Below, piece by piece: positions 1-8,544 of a DNA stretch of 64,000 nucleotides. This DNA is from Mycetocola lacteus. Lineage in GTDB: Bacteria; Actinomycetota; Actinomycetes; Actinomycetales; Microbacteriaceae. The stretch lies in NCBI RefSeq assembly GCF_003667575.1, contig NZ_RCUY01000010.1:1-64000 (forward strand). Reading direction: 5' to 3'. The notes beneath the pieces are model-generated. The model did not search any database. It was not told where the DNA came from and was given only the letters and a program-made list of their open reading frames with translations. The number at the start of each line of letters is the position of its first letter. The first letter of the stretch is position 1. Both the position numbers and the translations under genes were made by a program.

Positions 1-203
1 ATTATGCCCCACGCCACGAGCATTTTTTCATGAGCAACAGACGCTGAGAGTTGAGGGCTGCGGGCTGGGAATTGAGAACTGAGACCAACACGGCGTCGGT
101 CCCCACCCCCTGCGCCGCAGGGGTTATCCGTCGTCCCCTGGATCCGCCCTGACTCTGCACCATTCGCGTTGTGCGTTATCCACTGATTTTTCGTGGACGT
201 TTA
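1..203. other. Non-coding stretch downstream of xerC
   Basis: No convincing gene is visible. A short perfect hairpin lies at 107-123 (arms CCCCTGC and GCAGGGG). A weaker TCCAC/GTGGA stem lies just past the xerC stop (about 178-196), with an A-rich loop when read on the minus strand. Either could end xerC transcription, but neither has a strong U-tract. A single TTATCCAC motif near 176 resembles a DnaA box but stands alone. Confidence 0.4.
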
Positions 204-1106
204 CTACGCCCGGGGATGCGCGATTCGATAGGCATCCCGCAGTCGCTCGGTCGATACGTGGGTGTAAATCTGGGTGGTGCCCAGTGAGGAGTGCCCCAGC
301 ATCTCCTGGACGGTGCGCAGGTCAGCCCCGCCGTCAAGGAGGTGAGTGGCAGCGCTGTGCCGTAACGCGTGCGGTCCCGACGCGGCAGTGCCGGGCAGAG
401 TCCCCAAATATTTGGCTACGAGAGTGTAGGCCGCACGGGTACCCAGCGCTCCACCGCGCACCCCAAGGAACACACGGTCCAACTCGTTTCGCTGGAGGAC
501 CGGGCGGGCACGAACAAGATATGCCTCAAGAGCCGAGCGCGCCGGAGCGCCAAAGGGCACAACCCGTTCCTTTCCACCCTTTCCCCACACACGGATAGTG
601 AGACGCTGGAAGTCAATATCTTGGTGGGTCAAGGCGCACAGTTCGGCTACTCGAATGCCGGTTGCATACAGGAGCTCCAGCACTGCGCTGTCTCGCAGCT
701 CGATGGGATCGCCCTCGGCAGCGCTCGTCCGAACACTATCGAGGAGGTCACGCAACGGCTCCTGCGCAACGACCTTGGGGAGGCTTCGCCCGGCTCGTGG
801 TGCCCGCAATCGCGCAGCCGGGTCGATGGGCACCCGGTTGGTGCGAGCTAGCCAGCTTGTCCATCCTCGAACCGCCGCAGCATGCCGGGCCAGACTACTG
901 GCGGCCAACCCGCGCTGACTCAGGTCCCAGAGCCAGTCCCGCAGCAGTTCCAGGTCAAGACCGTCCACGGTGTCGACGTTTCGCCGTGACGCAAATTCGG
1001 CGAGCGCCTGCAGATCGGCACCATATGCACGCACGGTCGCCGGCGAATACTGCCGCTCGGAGTGCAGCACATCGAGGTACTCCTCGATAGCTAAAGGAAT
1101 CTGCAT
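204..1106 (-). CDS. xerC: Tyrosine recombinase XerC
   Basis: 300 residues, the usual XerC length. It works with XerD at dif to resolve chromosome dimers before division. The N-terminal SAM-like core-binding domain covers about residues 5-90 and the catalytic domain about 105-295. The catalytic set is visible: Arg152 in ATGIRVAEL, Lys near 176-179 (WGKGGKE), His246 and Arg249 in HALRH, His272 in LGHSS, and nucleophile Tyr281 in QIYTH. It lies downstream of dprA on the same strand, the usual actinobacterial order, but the spacer is filled by an octanucleotide repeat array. No mobile element is attached, so this is the housekeeping recombinase and not an integrase. Confidence 0.95.
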   Translation of the reverse strand: MQIPLAIEEYLDVLHSERQYSPATVRAYGADLQALAEFASRRNVDTVDGLDLELLRDWLWDLSQRGLAASSLARHAAAVRGWTSWLARTNRVPIDPAARLRAPRAGRSLPKVVAQEPLRDLLDSVRTSAAEGDPIELRDSAVLELLYATGIRVAELCALTHQDIDFQRLTIRVWGKGGKERVVPFGAPARSALEAYLVRARPVLQRNELDRVFLGVRGGALGTRAAYTLVAKYLGTLPGTAASGPHALRHSAATHLLDGGADLRTVQEMLGHSSLGTTQIYTHVSTERLRDAYRIAHPRA

Positions 1107-1186
1107 GTCCCCATGCTGTCATACGGATCAATTCCCCGCGCCCCACACGTCGTTCACTCTCCATAGGGCTGTAGAGCCGAAGAACC

Positions 1187-1344
1187 GTAGAGGCATAGAG
1201 GCATAGAGGTATAGAGGCATAGAGGCATAGAGGCATAGAGGCATAGAGGCATAGAACCGCAGAGCTGTAGAGCTGTAGAGCTGTAGAGCTGTAGAGCTGT
1301 AGAGCTGTAGAGCTGTAGAGCTGTAGAGCTGTAGAGCTGTAGAG
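1187..1344. repeat. Octanucleotide tandem repeat array between dprA and xerC
   Basis: Two adjoining period-8 blocks fill most of the 243-bp spacer. Block A (1187-1254) has about eight copies of GCATAGAG with one GTATAGAG variant. Block B (1263-1344) has about ten near-perfect copies of GCTGTAGA. A degenerate copy at 1168-1176 hints that the array once reached further toward xerC. Because 8 is not a multiple of 3, the array is open in several frames and yields spurious ORFs reading LYSSTALQ. Block B starts 5 bp beyond the dprA stop codon. Copy number may vary between strains. Confidence 0.95.
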
Positions 1345-1349
1345 CATGA

Positions 1350-3398
1350 TTACCGGGGTTGTACCTTGAGGAGCCAACCGTCTCCGTTGTCGAACACCTC
1401 CTCATGGAGTGCGAGAACGCCCAGTGCGGCTCGGACTGTTGCCAGCGACAGGCCCGCCTCGATCGCGATATCGCGAGTCTGGCGCGGGCGACGATGGCTG
1501 AGGCAGTCGCGTACTCGCGCGATCTCCGAGCTTTCCACCCCAGGTGAAAGCCGACGCTCACCCGCCCCTACGATCCTCGGATACCCCACGCGGGGTGACC
1601 CGCCGAGTTCACCGGCTCCCGGAAGCGATGGGTGGCTACTTTTCTGGGCGGGCCGTACCATCCCCGGATCGGGGGCTGCCGTGAGTGGGGTCGGCACTGA
1701 ATATGCGCTCGGATGGGACATCGAAGTGTCAAGAAAGATCGGGCTCTCACTTGGCAGGGACGATTCACCGTCTCCGTCATGTGCGTCTCCGCGCGGTGAG
1801 TCCTTCGTCGCCGATGTCGGTTCCTCACCCGGGTCGGGCTCCAGATAACCATCGTCATCTGCGTAGAACTTTGATGCCTCGACCGCCAGCCGTGTTCGAG
1901 CCCGCGATCTGTCAGGGCTAATACCGCTATTCGGATCCACAACGCTGTTTTGACCAGCACCGCTGTTCGAGTCGGCATCGCTGTTTGAGTCGGCATCACT
2001 GCTCGGATCGATATCGCGGTGAGAACGTACATCGAAGCCGGAGCCAAGGCCACCGCTGAGGCCTCCACCGACGCTCGGGTCGACGGCCTCGACGATAACG
2101 GATTCGGCGATAGCGGATTCGGTATTAACGGATTCGGCGGGGGCAACGGATCCGGGATGATCAGCGGTGCCGGTTTCGTCCCGGAGGTGATGTGCGGGGG
2201 CCGTTAGCGTACGCGTTTTGGCGGGCGTCGCGCCGTGGGCGGGATGTTTGGCCGGGGACGAGACGTCCAGCGGGTCGGGTGCGCCGAGATCTGGGACCAC
2301 GGGCGATGAGGCCGTCAGGGGCTCGATGAGTTCAACCACCGTGTCAACATCGGTGATGAGCTGGGCCCCGTACTCACGCACGAGACGATGGCACCCGGCG
2401 GAGGAGGCATTTGTCACCGGACCCGGAACCGCTCCCAACGGGCGACCGAGCGTGGCCGCATGTCCCGCGGTATTGAGCGACCCGGAACGCCATCCGGCCT
2501 CCATCACCACGGTGCCCCGAGACAGGGCCGCAATCAAGCGGTTACGTTGCAGAAACCGCCAGCGGGTGGGTGAGGTGCCGTTGGGGACCTCGGAAATCAC
2601 GACACCGTCACGAAAGATCCGCGACAGCAGCGCGGTATGTCCGGCAGGATAGGGCCGATCAGCCCCGCCCGCGAGCACCGCCACCGTCTGACCATGACTG
2701 GCCAGCGTGGCGCGATGGGCAACCGCGTCAATCCCATACGCTGCCCCCGACACGATGGCGTAGCCGCGGTCCACCGGCCCGGATGCAATCTCCAGCGTGA
2801 CGTTTTCTCCGTAGCGGGAGGACGCTCGCGCGCCCACCAGGGAGACCGAGTTTGCGCTGGCACTAAGCGTGTCCAGGTTTCCGCGCACCCACAGACACAG
2901 CGGCGCATGAGCGCCCAGATCGTTGAGCGCTAACGGCCACTGGGGGTCTGACGGCCCGATGATGACGGTGTCGGTGCGATCCGCGCGATCCAGAATATCC
3001 AGGACTCGATCGGCGGCAAGCCGGGGCCGCCACCGCCCTAGCGCCCGCTCGACATGTTCCCGGGTGGCCGTGGGATCACGATCTTCCTCGTGATGATTGA
3101 GCAGGACTGCGGACCAATACGCCACGGGCTCGTCCCGTACCAGCGCCGTGAGCGCCGCGGGGGCACCGAGGAGGCTGATGAGCTCATGTGCCGCCGAATC
3201 CCCCGGTTCAACGATGGCGGACCAGGCTGCGCGAGCAAAGGTCTCGATATATTCGGCCTCAGCATCCCTCGTGGACCCACCAACCGCCGCGGAATTGCGC
3301 TCGGAGCTAATCGGCAAGCCTTCGGCGGTGCGGCGCACGGCCGCGGCAGTATCGAGCACGCGCGCCCGCGGGAGTCCAAACAGCATTGAGTGGGGCAT
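1350..3398 (-). CDS. dprA: DNA-processing protein DprA with a long disordered insertion
   Basis: 682 residues, where DprA is usually 300-400. DprA loads RecA onto incoming single-stranded DNA during transformation. The N-terminal region (about 45-130) is followed by the Rossmann-like domain (about 130-345), with SLVGARASSRYG, VISGAAYGIDAVAHR and VVMEAGWRSGSLNTA. The C-terminal winged helix (about 615-682, ending DGWLLKVQPR) is present. Between them lie about 270 residues of low-complexity Ser/Asp/Asn/Pro-rich sequence with NSDAD repeats. The start is supported by AAGGAA six bases upstream of ATG. It follows comM and yraN and precedes xerC. Confidence 0.93.
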   Translation of the reverse strand: MPHSMLFGLPRARVLDTAAAVRRTAEGLPISSERNSAAVGGSTRDAEAEYIETFARAAWSAIVEPGDSAAHELISLLGAPAALTALVRDEPVAYWSAVLLNHHEEDRDPTATREHVERALGRWRPRLAADRVLDILDRADRTDTVIIGPSDPQWPLALNDLGAHAPLCLWVRGNLDTLSASANSVSLVGARASSRYGENVTLEIASGPVDRGYAIVSGAAYGIDAVAHRATLASHGQTVAVLAGGADRPYPAGHTALLSRIFRDGVVISEVPNGTSPTRWRFLQRNRLIAALSRGTVVMEAGWRSGSLNTAGHAATLGRPLGAVPGPVTNASSAGCHRLVREYGAQLITDVDTVVELIEPLTASSPVVPDLGAPDPLDVSSPAKHPAHGATPAKTRTLTAPAHHLRDETGTADHPGSVAPAESVNTESAIAESVIVEAVDPSVGGGLSGGLGSGFDVRSHRDIDPSSDADSNSDADSNSGAGQNSVVDPNSGISPDRSRARTRLAVEASKFYADDDGYLEPDPGEEPTSATKDSPRGDAHDGDGESSLPSESPIFLDTSMSHPSAYSVPTPLTAAPDPGMVRPAQKSSHPSLPGAGELGGSPRVGYPRIVGAGERRLSPGVESSEIARVRDCLSHRRPRQTRDIAIEAGLSLATVRAALGVLALHEEVFDNGDGWLLKVQPR

Positions 3399-3454
3399 TT
3401 CGGTTCCTTGGTTTCGAGGTACACATCACAGGTGTCACAGCATGGTGATCGGGC

Positions 3455-5131
3455 CTACATGGGGAATCCCTCACGCAGATCAAGCGCATGCGAGACGTCC
3501 TCGGCGGTGGGTAGGGCATGTCCGGCTAGGTCCGCAACCGTCCAGGCGACACGTAGAACGCGGTCATATCCGCGCATGCTGAGCCGCCCACGAGCAAGGC
3601 TGTCATCGAGGGTGCTCAGAGTGGCTGTGGGAATTGCGATCGGCCCCTCCCTCAGCCAGCTCCCGGGAACCTCGGCCGCTCGCCCCCAGGGAGTATCACG
3701 CAACCGATGGCGAGCACGATCTCGGGCCTGCTGGATCCGGAGCCGGATGGCCTCGTGATCACGATGGGGCGAATCGCGAGCAAACCGCAGTTGGGCGAGG
3801 GTCAGCGGATGCACCCGGACCTTGATGTCGATACGGTCCAGAAGGGGGCCGGATAGACGAGCCTGATACCGCCGCACGTTTTGTGCCGGGCACCGGCACC
3901 GCATCTCCTTCTCGTCGTAGTATCCGCACGGGCAAGGGTTTGCAGCGAGCACCAATTGGAACCGACCGGGAAACGAGGCGGCCCCAATCGCACGATGAAT
4001 AATGATTTCTCCGGTTTCCAGGGGCTGTCGCAGGGTATCGAGGACGTGGCTGGGGAACTCGGCCGCCTCATCGAGAAAGAGAACTCCGTGTGCGGCGCGG
4101 GCGGCCGCACCGGGACGGATGAGCCCGCTCCCACCCCCGATGAGGGAGATAACGGACGCACTGTGATGCGGGGCCTCCCAGGGTGGACGCGTAGGAATCC
4201 CCGCGTCCAATGAGTCTCCATTCAACGAACGCACCGCGGCCACCTCGAGTGCGGCCTCCGGGGAGAGCTCCGGCAGGAGAGCCGGGAGTCGGGCTGCCAG
4301 CATGGATTTTCCACTACCGGGTGGCCCCATCATGCCTAGGTGGTGTCCACCCGCGGCGGCGGTGATCAGCGCATCCACGGCCACATCCTGGCCGATCACC
4401 TCGGCCAGCGAGGGCTCCGACCCTAAAAACGCGTCGGCTCGCCGACTCGATGCGCCGGTGAATTCGAGGTCGGCCGGATCCGCAGATTCTCCGCCCAGCC
4501 TCGGGGCTCCGGGCATGCCGGGCAGCGCCGTGGGTGAGTTCGGTGCACTGCCCGTGGACGGAGACCCAACACCTGTTCGAGTACCGCGCGACGCGGCAGA
4601 CTCGGGTGCGGGTTCCACATCGGCCCCGTGCCAGATCGCGGCGGCACGCAACGACTCAATCGGGATCGTCTCGATGTCGGGCACCAGCCCTGCCTCTGGC
4701 CCGTTGGCGGCCGGAACCATCACGCGCATAAAGCCCGCATCGCGTGCGGCGAGTACGGCCGGCAGGATTCCTCGGGTCGCGCGCAACCTCCCGTCCAGGC
4801 CCAACTCCCCCAGATGGACCACTTCGGCGACCGAGTCTCGGGATAAGCGGGCGTCCGCCGCGAGACAGGCCAGCGCGATGGCGAGGTCGAATCCAGCCCC
4901 GGCCTTGGGGAGACCCGCGGGGGAAAGGTTTACGGTGATTCGTCCGGTGGGGAGTTTGCACCCCGAGTTGAATGCGGCCTGACGCACACGCCCCTCGGCC
5001 TCCCCCAGAGAACGATCCGCCAGGCCGATAATCACGAGCCGGGGCAGACTCTGCGAAATATCGGCCTCGACCTCGACCATTGCGCCGTGAATCCCCAGCA
5101 GCGAGACCGCCCACGTTCGTCCGACACTCAT
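3455..5131 (-). CDS. comM: ComM/YifB family Mg-chelatase-like AAA+ ATPase
   Basis: About 558 residues. It is related to ComM, a helicase that promotes branch migration of incoming DNA in naturally competent bacteria. The N-terminal Lon/ChlI-like domain starts VSLLGIHGAMVEVEADIS. The AAA+ core has Walker A GPPGSGKSMLAARL, Walker B VLFLDEAAEF, the Cys-rich NPCPCGYYDEKEMRCRCP stretch and the sensor region LSGPLLDRIDIKV. A C-terminal helical domain (GYDRVLRVAWTVADL) follows. A longer ORF runs to 5236, but ATG at 5131 overlaps the yraN stop as ATGA, which indicates translational coupling and sets the start. dprA follows 56 bp downstream. Confidence 0.94.
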   Translation of the reverse strand: MSVGRTWAVSLLGIHGAMVEVEADISQSLPRLVIIGLADRSLGEAEGRVRQAAFNSGCKLPTGRITVNLSPAGLPKAGAGFDLAIALACLAADARLSRDSVAEVVHLGELGLDGRLRATRGILPAVLAARDAGFMRVMVPAANGPEAGLVPDIETIPIESLRAAAIWHGADVEPAPESAASRGTRTGVGSPSTGSAPNSPTALPGMPGAPRLGGESADPADLEFTGASSRRADAFLGSEPSLAEVIGQDVAVDALITAAAGGHHLGMMGPPGSGKSMLAARLPALLPELSPEAALEVAAVRSLNGDSLDAGIPTRPPWEAPHHSASVISLIGGGSGLIRPGAAARAAHGVLFLDEAAEFPSHVLDTLRQPLETGEIIIHRAIGAASFPGRFQLVLAANPCPCGYYDEKEMRCRCPAQNVRRYQARLSGPLLDRIDIKVRVHPLTLAQLRFARDSPHRDHEAIRLRIQQARDRARHRLRDTPWGRAAEVPGSWLREGPIAIPTATLSTLDDSLARGRLSMRGYDRVLRVAWTVADLAGHALPTAEDVSHALDLREGFPM

Positions 5132-5502
5132 GAGACACCGCGCAGGTGCTCGATTCGGGGTCCTCCGGGAATCCCCAGAGTGATGCCGATGGCATCGAGG
5201 CGAATCCGGCCGGTAAACAGATGCTGACGACGCCACTCCTGGGCGACCGCGTTCATACGGCTGAGTTTGAGCGGCGTGATGGCCTCCAACGGGTCCCCCG
5301 CACCGTGTGATCGCCGAGTCTTCACCTCTACAAAAATCAGGGTGCCCGCGCGGTCTCGGGCGATAATATCGACCTCGCCGTATTGGCAGCGCCAGTTCTG
5401 CCGGGTGATGGTAAACCCGAGTTCGCGTAAAAAATGTGCGGCAATCGTCTCTCCCTCACGGCCTACCCGCTGGTTGTTGTATCGGCCCCGTCGTTGTGTC
5501 AT
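5128..5502 (-). CDS. yraN: YraN/UPF0102 family endonuclease-like protein
   Basis: 124 residues, full length for the family. The restriction-endonuclease-like fold is recognised by GREGETIAAHFL, then GEVDIIARD and FVEVKTRR, which supply the E-D-ExK metal-binding pattern. The biological role of the family is unclear, though it sits beside comM and dprA in most actinobacteria. It appears to be the first gene of the yraN-comM-dprA-xerC run and overlaps comM by four bases. Confidence 0.93.
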   Translation of the reverse strand: MTQRRGRYNNQRVGREGETIAAHFLRELGFTITRQNWRCQYGEVDIIARDRAGTLIFVEVKTRRSHGAGDPLEAITPLKLSRMNAVAQEWRRQHLFTGRIRLDAIGITLGIPGGPRIEHLRGVS

Positions 5503-5774
5503 GGGTGCACCTCCTTGCCCCCATCCTGCGCGCGCCCTCCGCCCTCACCCGGTGTCCGCCCCATCCTGTGGAGAATGGCACCAATCACGCCACCTGTGGA
5601 GGACTTCTCGAATGCCCGCCGTCATCCCTCGACCTGGGACGTTCTGTGCTCCAAATCCCCCATCCAGACCTGCGGTTCGGTGCCCCACACCCCGCGCCCT
5701 CCGACACACCGAAACATCGGCCCAATCAATTCGATATACGCTTACATTCGTCACCGACTGACGATGAGGTTTCC

Positions 5775-7103
5775 GTGTCGATCACCACTTTTGAACCCGC
5801 GCATGCGCGCGATTTTGCGACCCTCGGGGCCATCCTGCTGGAGGCCGGAGAATCGGTCACCACCGTGGGTGCCTCTCTCCAGGAGGTTCGCACCGCACTG
5901 GAGCTCAGAACGCTGGAATACTCGGTGTTTCCCACCCTGGTACTGGTGACCGAATCGCACACCGGGGCCACGGTCAGCGTGACCGCCCGCACCGAGCTCA
6001 CCTTCCGCGAGGCAGCGGTCGCCAATCAGCTCCCCTCTCAGCTGCGCCGCGGGCAGGTGCGCCTGGATCAGGTGCCCGAACTCGCACACAGCATGCGATC
6101 ACGCTCAAAACCGCGCTCGTTTTGGCGAACCGTCCTGGGAAACGCGGTCACCGCCGCATCATTTGCCACCCTGTTTCAGAGCCCCTGGTGGGCGATCCTG
6201 ACGGCCCTCGTGGTGGGCGTGATCGTGGGAATGATCATGGGGGTATTTGAACGCTCCCGTCCCGGGGTGGCCCTACAGCCGTTTGTGGTGTCGTTTATCT
6301 CCACCGTCCTGATCGGGCTCGCCTCGACCTGGTTCTCATTCCCCAATATCTCGCTGTTTGCCGTCGTGGCACCGGTTGTGGTGCTCGTGCCGGGCTCGGT
6401 GATTGCCAAGGCACTCCTGGAGGTGACCTCATCCGATGTGATCTCCGGTGCCGCACGCATGGTGGGCGGACTCATGATGATGGGATTCATGCTCGCGGGA
6501 ATCGCCGCGGGTTCGGTGCTCACCGGCTTGGCCGTTGACCCGACGACCTCGTCCCTGGTGGGAGAGATTACGCGTCCGGCCCAGCACGGCGGATGGGAAT
6601 CCACACCACCGCTGTGGGCCGTCTGGCTCGGGGTGATCGGATTGGCCGCGGGTGTCAGTATTATCTTCCAAGCGGGAACCAAGCTGAGTCTCGCCTCGGC
6701 CCTGATCATGTGCGCTGCCTATGCCGCCGCGCTGCTCTTCACCCCGGTCCTCGGTGCCGCCGTAGCCATTGGTGCCGCGGCCGGTGTGGTGTTTCTCGCC
6801 GCCAAAACCCTGGAACGGGTCCGCCCTGCGCTTCCAGCTGCGGTGACCTTTTTCCCCGCTTTTTTGCTCTTTGTCCCGGGAACCGTGGCCCTGGTTTCCC
6901 TGGCCACGCAGAGCCAGGGAGCGGTCATGGCCGCGCTCACCTCGTTCCTGAGCCTGTGCATTGGCATCCACGTGGGCGGTCTCATCGACCTGTGGCTCGA
7001 CAAAACCGTGTGGCGTCTGCACCGTGAACGCACCACGGCCGCAGACCTCCCGCTCACGGGTGCGCGCACGCTGCGGCGCCCCTGGCATCGGCCTCGCCCC
7101 TAG
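5775..7103 (+). CDS. ThrE-like threonine/serine exporter family membrane protein
   Basis: About 442 residues. The N-terminal soluble ThrE/DUF1212-type part (about 1-115) starts ITTFEPAHARDFATLGAILLEAGESV. Roughly ten hydrophobic segments follow, including TALVVGVIVGMIMGVF, LFAVVAPVVVLVPGSV and FLLFVPGTVALVSLA, the layout of ThrE with its DUF3815 half. The open frame extends upstream to 5436, but GTG at 5775 preceded by GATGAGG fits the family N-terminus and avoids antisense overlap with yraN. Members export threonine or serine by proton antiport; the substrate here is inferred only. It is convergent with an Lrp regulator. Confidence 0.85.
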   Translation: MSITTFEPAHARDFATLGAILLEAGESVTTVGASLQEVRTALELRTLEYSVFPTLVLVTESHTGATVSVTARTELTFREAAVANQLPSQLRRGQVRLDQVPELAHSMRSRSKPRSFWRTVLGNAVTAASFATLFQSPWWAILTALVVGVIVGMIMGVFERSRPGVALQPFVVSFISTVLIGLASTWFSFPNISLFAVVAPVVVLVPGSVIAKALLEVTSSDVISGAARMVGGLMMMGFMLAGIAAGSVLTGLAVDPTTSSLVGEITRPAQHGGWESTPPLWAVWLGVIGLAAGVSIIFQAGTKLSLASALIMCAAYAAALLFTPVLGAAVAIGAAAGVVFLAAKTLERVRPALPAAVTFFPAFLLFVPGTVALVSLATQSQGAVMAALTSFLSLCIGIHVGGLIDLWLDKTVWRLHRERTTAADLPLTGARTLRRPWHRPRP

Positions 7104-7140
7104 GTCCAACACACGCCAACGGGTGCGGGCCGCACAGGAA

Positions 7141-7230
7141 CCGCACTATCCCAGCGGGACAGGGCTGTCCCACCGCAACCGCACTACCCCAGCAGGACAG
7201 GGCTGTCCCACCGCAACCGCACTACCCCAG
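7141..7230. repeat. 38-bp direct repeats with hairpin cores
   Basis: Two full copies and a partial third copy of a 38-bp unit begin at 7141, 7179 and 7217. Each starts CCGCACTAYCCCAGC and carries a palindromic core; the first is GGGACAG-GG-CTGTCCC at 7156-7171. They lie between the convergent thrE-like and lrp genes, and the third copy runs into the lrp stop codon, so they may work as tandem bidirectional terminators. They are directly adjacent with no spacers, so this is not CRISPR. Confidence 0.85.
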
Positions 7231-7677
7231 CGGCACCGTACCCTCGGCCCCGAGCCGCTTCATCACCATGGTGGAGGTGAGGCGCTGCACGCCGGGCAGC
7301 GCACCGAGTTCGGTGTCGTAGAGCTCCTGATACGCGGCGATATCTCGGGTGAGCACCCGCATCATATAGTCGGGCTCACCAAAGAGGCGCTGCGCATCCA
7401 CTACGTTGGGAATCGCGACCACGGCCTCCTCAAACGCGGTGATCGTGTGCAGGTCGGTATGGCTCATGGTCACAAAGATGAGGGCTTCGAAGGTGAGGCC
7501 CACGGCCTCGCGGGCAACCACGGCGCGGTAGCGTTCGATCGCGCCGGAGGCTTCAAGCTCGCGCAGGCGACGGTGACAGGAGGAGAGGCTCAGTCCCACC
7601 CGGGTGGCCAGATCGGTGGCGCTCATCCGCCCATCATCCTGCAACAGTGAAAGAATCTCCCGGTTAATAGCGTCCAT
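7222..7677 (-). CDS. Lrp/AsnC family transcriptional regulator
   Basis: About 151 residues. The N-terminal AsnC-type helix-turn-helix (INREILSLLQDDGRMSATDLATRVGLSLSSCHRRL) is followed by a RAM ligand-binding domain (TFEALIFVTMSHTDL to the C-terminus), with the family phrase NVVDAQRLFGEPDYMMRV. ATG at 7677 gives the standard family start; an in-frame ATG at 7686 is possible. It is divergent from a LysE-type exporter 103 bp away, the classic arrangement in which an Lrp protein senses amino acids and switches on their exporter. Confidence 0.92.
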   Translation of the reverse strand: MDAINREILSLLQDDGRMSATDLATRVGLSLSSCHRRLRELEASGAIERYRAVVAREAVGLTFEALIFVTMSHTDLHTITAFEEAVVAIPNVVDAQRLFGEPDYMMRVLTRDIAAYQELYDTELGALPGVQRLTSTMVMKRLGAEGTVPLG

Positions 7678-7780
7678 AGCACCCATTCTTCCAGCAAACC
7701 CCGCAAGTCGCGCGTCATTGCGGAGCACCTCTCGCGAAATTCTTCATAGAATCTTCGACTATAGAGGGAAAGGACGCGTA

Positions 7781-8410
7781 ATGGATCTCGCTTTGATGAC
7801 ACAGTTTTGGCTGGTCGCGGTGCTCCTCGTGCTCACCCCGGGCGCCGATTGGGCCTATGCGATTTCGGCCGGGCTGCGGGCACGCACCATCGCCCCTGCG
7901 ATCCTGGGGATGGCCTGCGCCTACACGATCATCGTGGTGGTGCTGGCGCTGGGTGTCGGTGCACTGGTCACCGCGGAACCGATCACGCTCACCCTGCTCT
8001 CACTCGCCGGATCGGCCTACCTGATCTACCTGGGCACCAGCACACTGGTGCAGCGCGCCGGCCCACTCGCGCCCAGCGAACAGGCGCTGGATACCCGGTC
8101 GGCACACCAGTTTTTCCGCGGCATCGCGGTCAGCGGACTCAACCCCAAGGGGTTACTGTTGCTCCTCGCCCTACTCCCCCAGTTCCTCTCCCCGGTGGGG
8201 TGGCCGGCGGCCGACCAGATGCTGGTTCTGGGCGGATTGCATGTGATCAACGGCATCGTGGTCTACTCGATCGTGGCCGTGCTGGCCCGGCGACTCCTGC
8301 GCTCGCGCCCGCGCGCCACGATGCTGGTGACCCGGGGAGCGGGCATTGCGATGATCGGTGTTGGTCTGGGCATCCTGGTCGAACAGGTCATGCGAATGTT
8401 CACCCTCTAA
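7781..8410 (+). CDS. LysE/RhtB family amino-acid exporter
   Basis: 209 residues, standard length. The family start QFWLVAVLLVLTPGADWAYAISAGLRA is clear, followed by about six hydrophobic segments and the GIAVSGLNPKGLLLLLALLPQFL motif seen in RhtB/LysE proteins. The start at 7781 is set by GGGAAAGGAC just upstream; the open frame further upstream overlaps the divergent lrp gene and is not used. It probably exports an amino acid under control of the adjacent Lrp protein. The exact substrate cannot be read from sequence. Confidence 0.93.
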   Translation: MDLALMTQFWLVAVLLVLTPGADWAYAISAGLRARTIAPAILGMACAYTIIVVVLALGVGALVTAEPITLTLLSLAGSAYLIYLGTSTLVQRAGPLAPSEQALDTRSAHQFFRGIAVSGLNPKGLLLLLALLPQFLSPVGWPAADQMLVLGGLHVINGIVVYSIVAVLARRLLRSRPRATMLVTRGAGIAMIGVGLGILVEQVMRMFTL

Positions 8411-8544
8411 CCCGGATCTGATGCACCAAACGGGGTGCTCGGGCAATCACGCGCGGCACCCCATTCCGCGCTAGCGTAGAGCCTGCGCGTATGTCGCCTC
8501 GGCGAGGTACCGCGCGGCGACCCTCCCCAGGCAAAGGATTCCGT

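Noticed and set aside
174..186. DnaA box or origin
   Set aside because: Only a single TTATCCAC match, with no cluster and no AT-rich unwinding region.
204..1106. Integrase of a genomic island
   Set aside because: It is the normal XerC in its normal neighbourhood with host composition, and lies 48 kb from the low-GC island.
955..1561. Minus-strand ORFs reading LYSSTALQ repeats across the xerC/dprA spacer
   Set aside because: They are translations of the period-8 DNA repeat in its open frames, have no ribosome site, and overlap xerC and dprA.
7141..7230. CRISPR-like repeats
   Set aside because: The 38-bp units directly abut with no spacers and contain hairpin cores; no cas genes are nearby.
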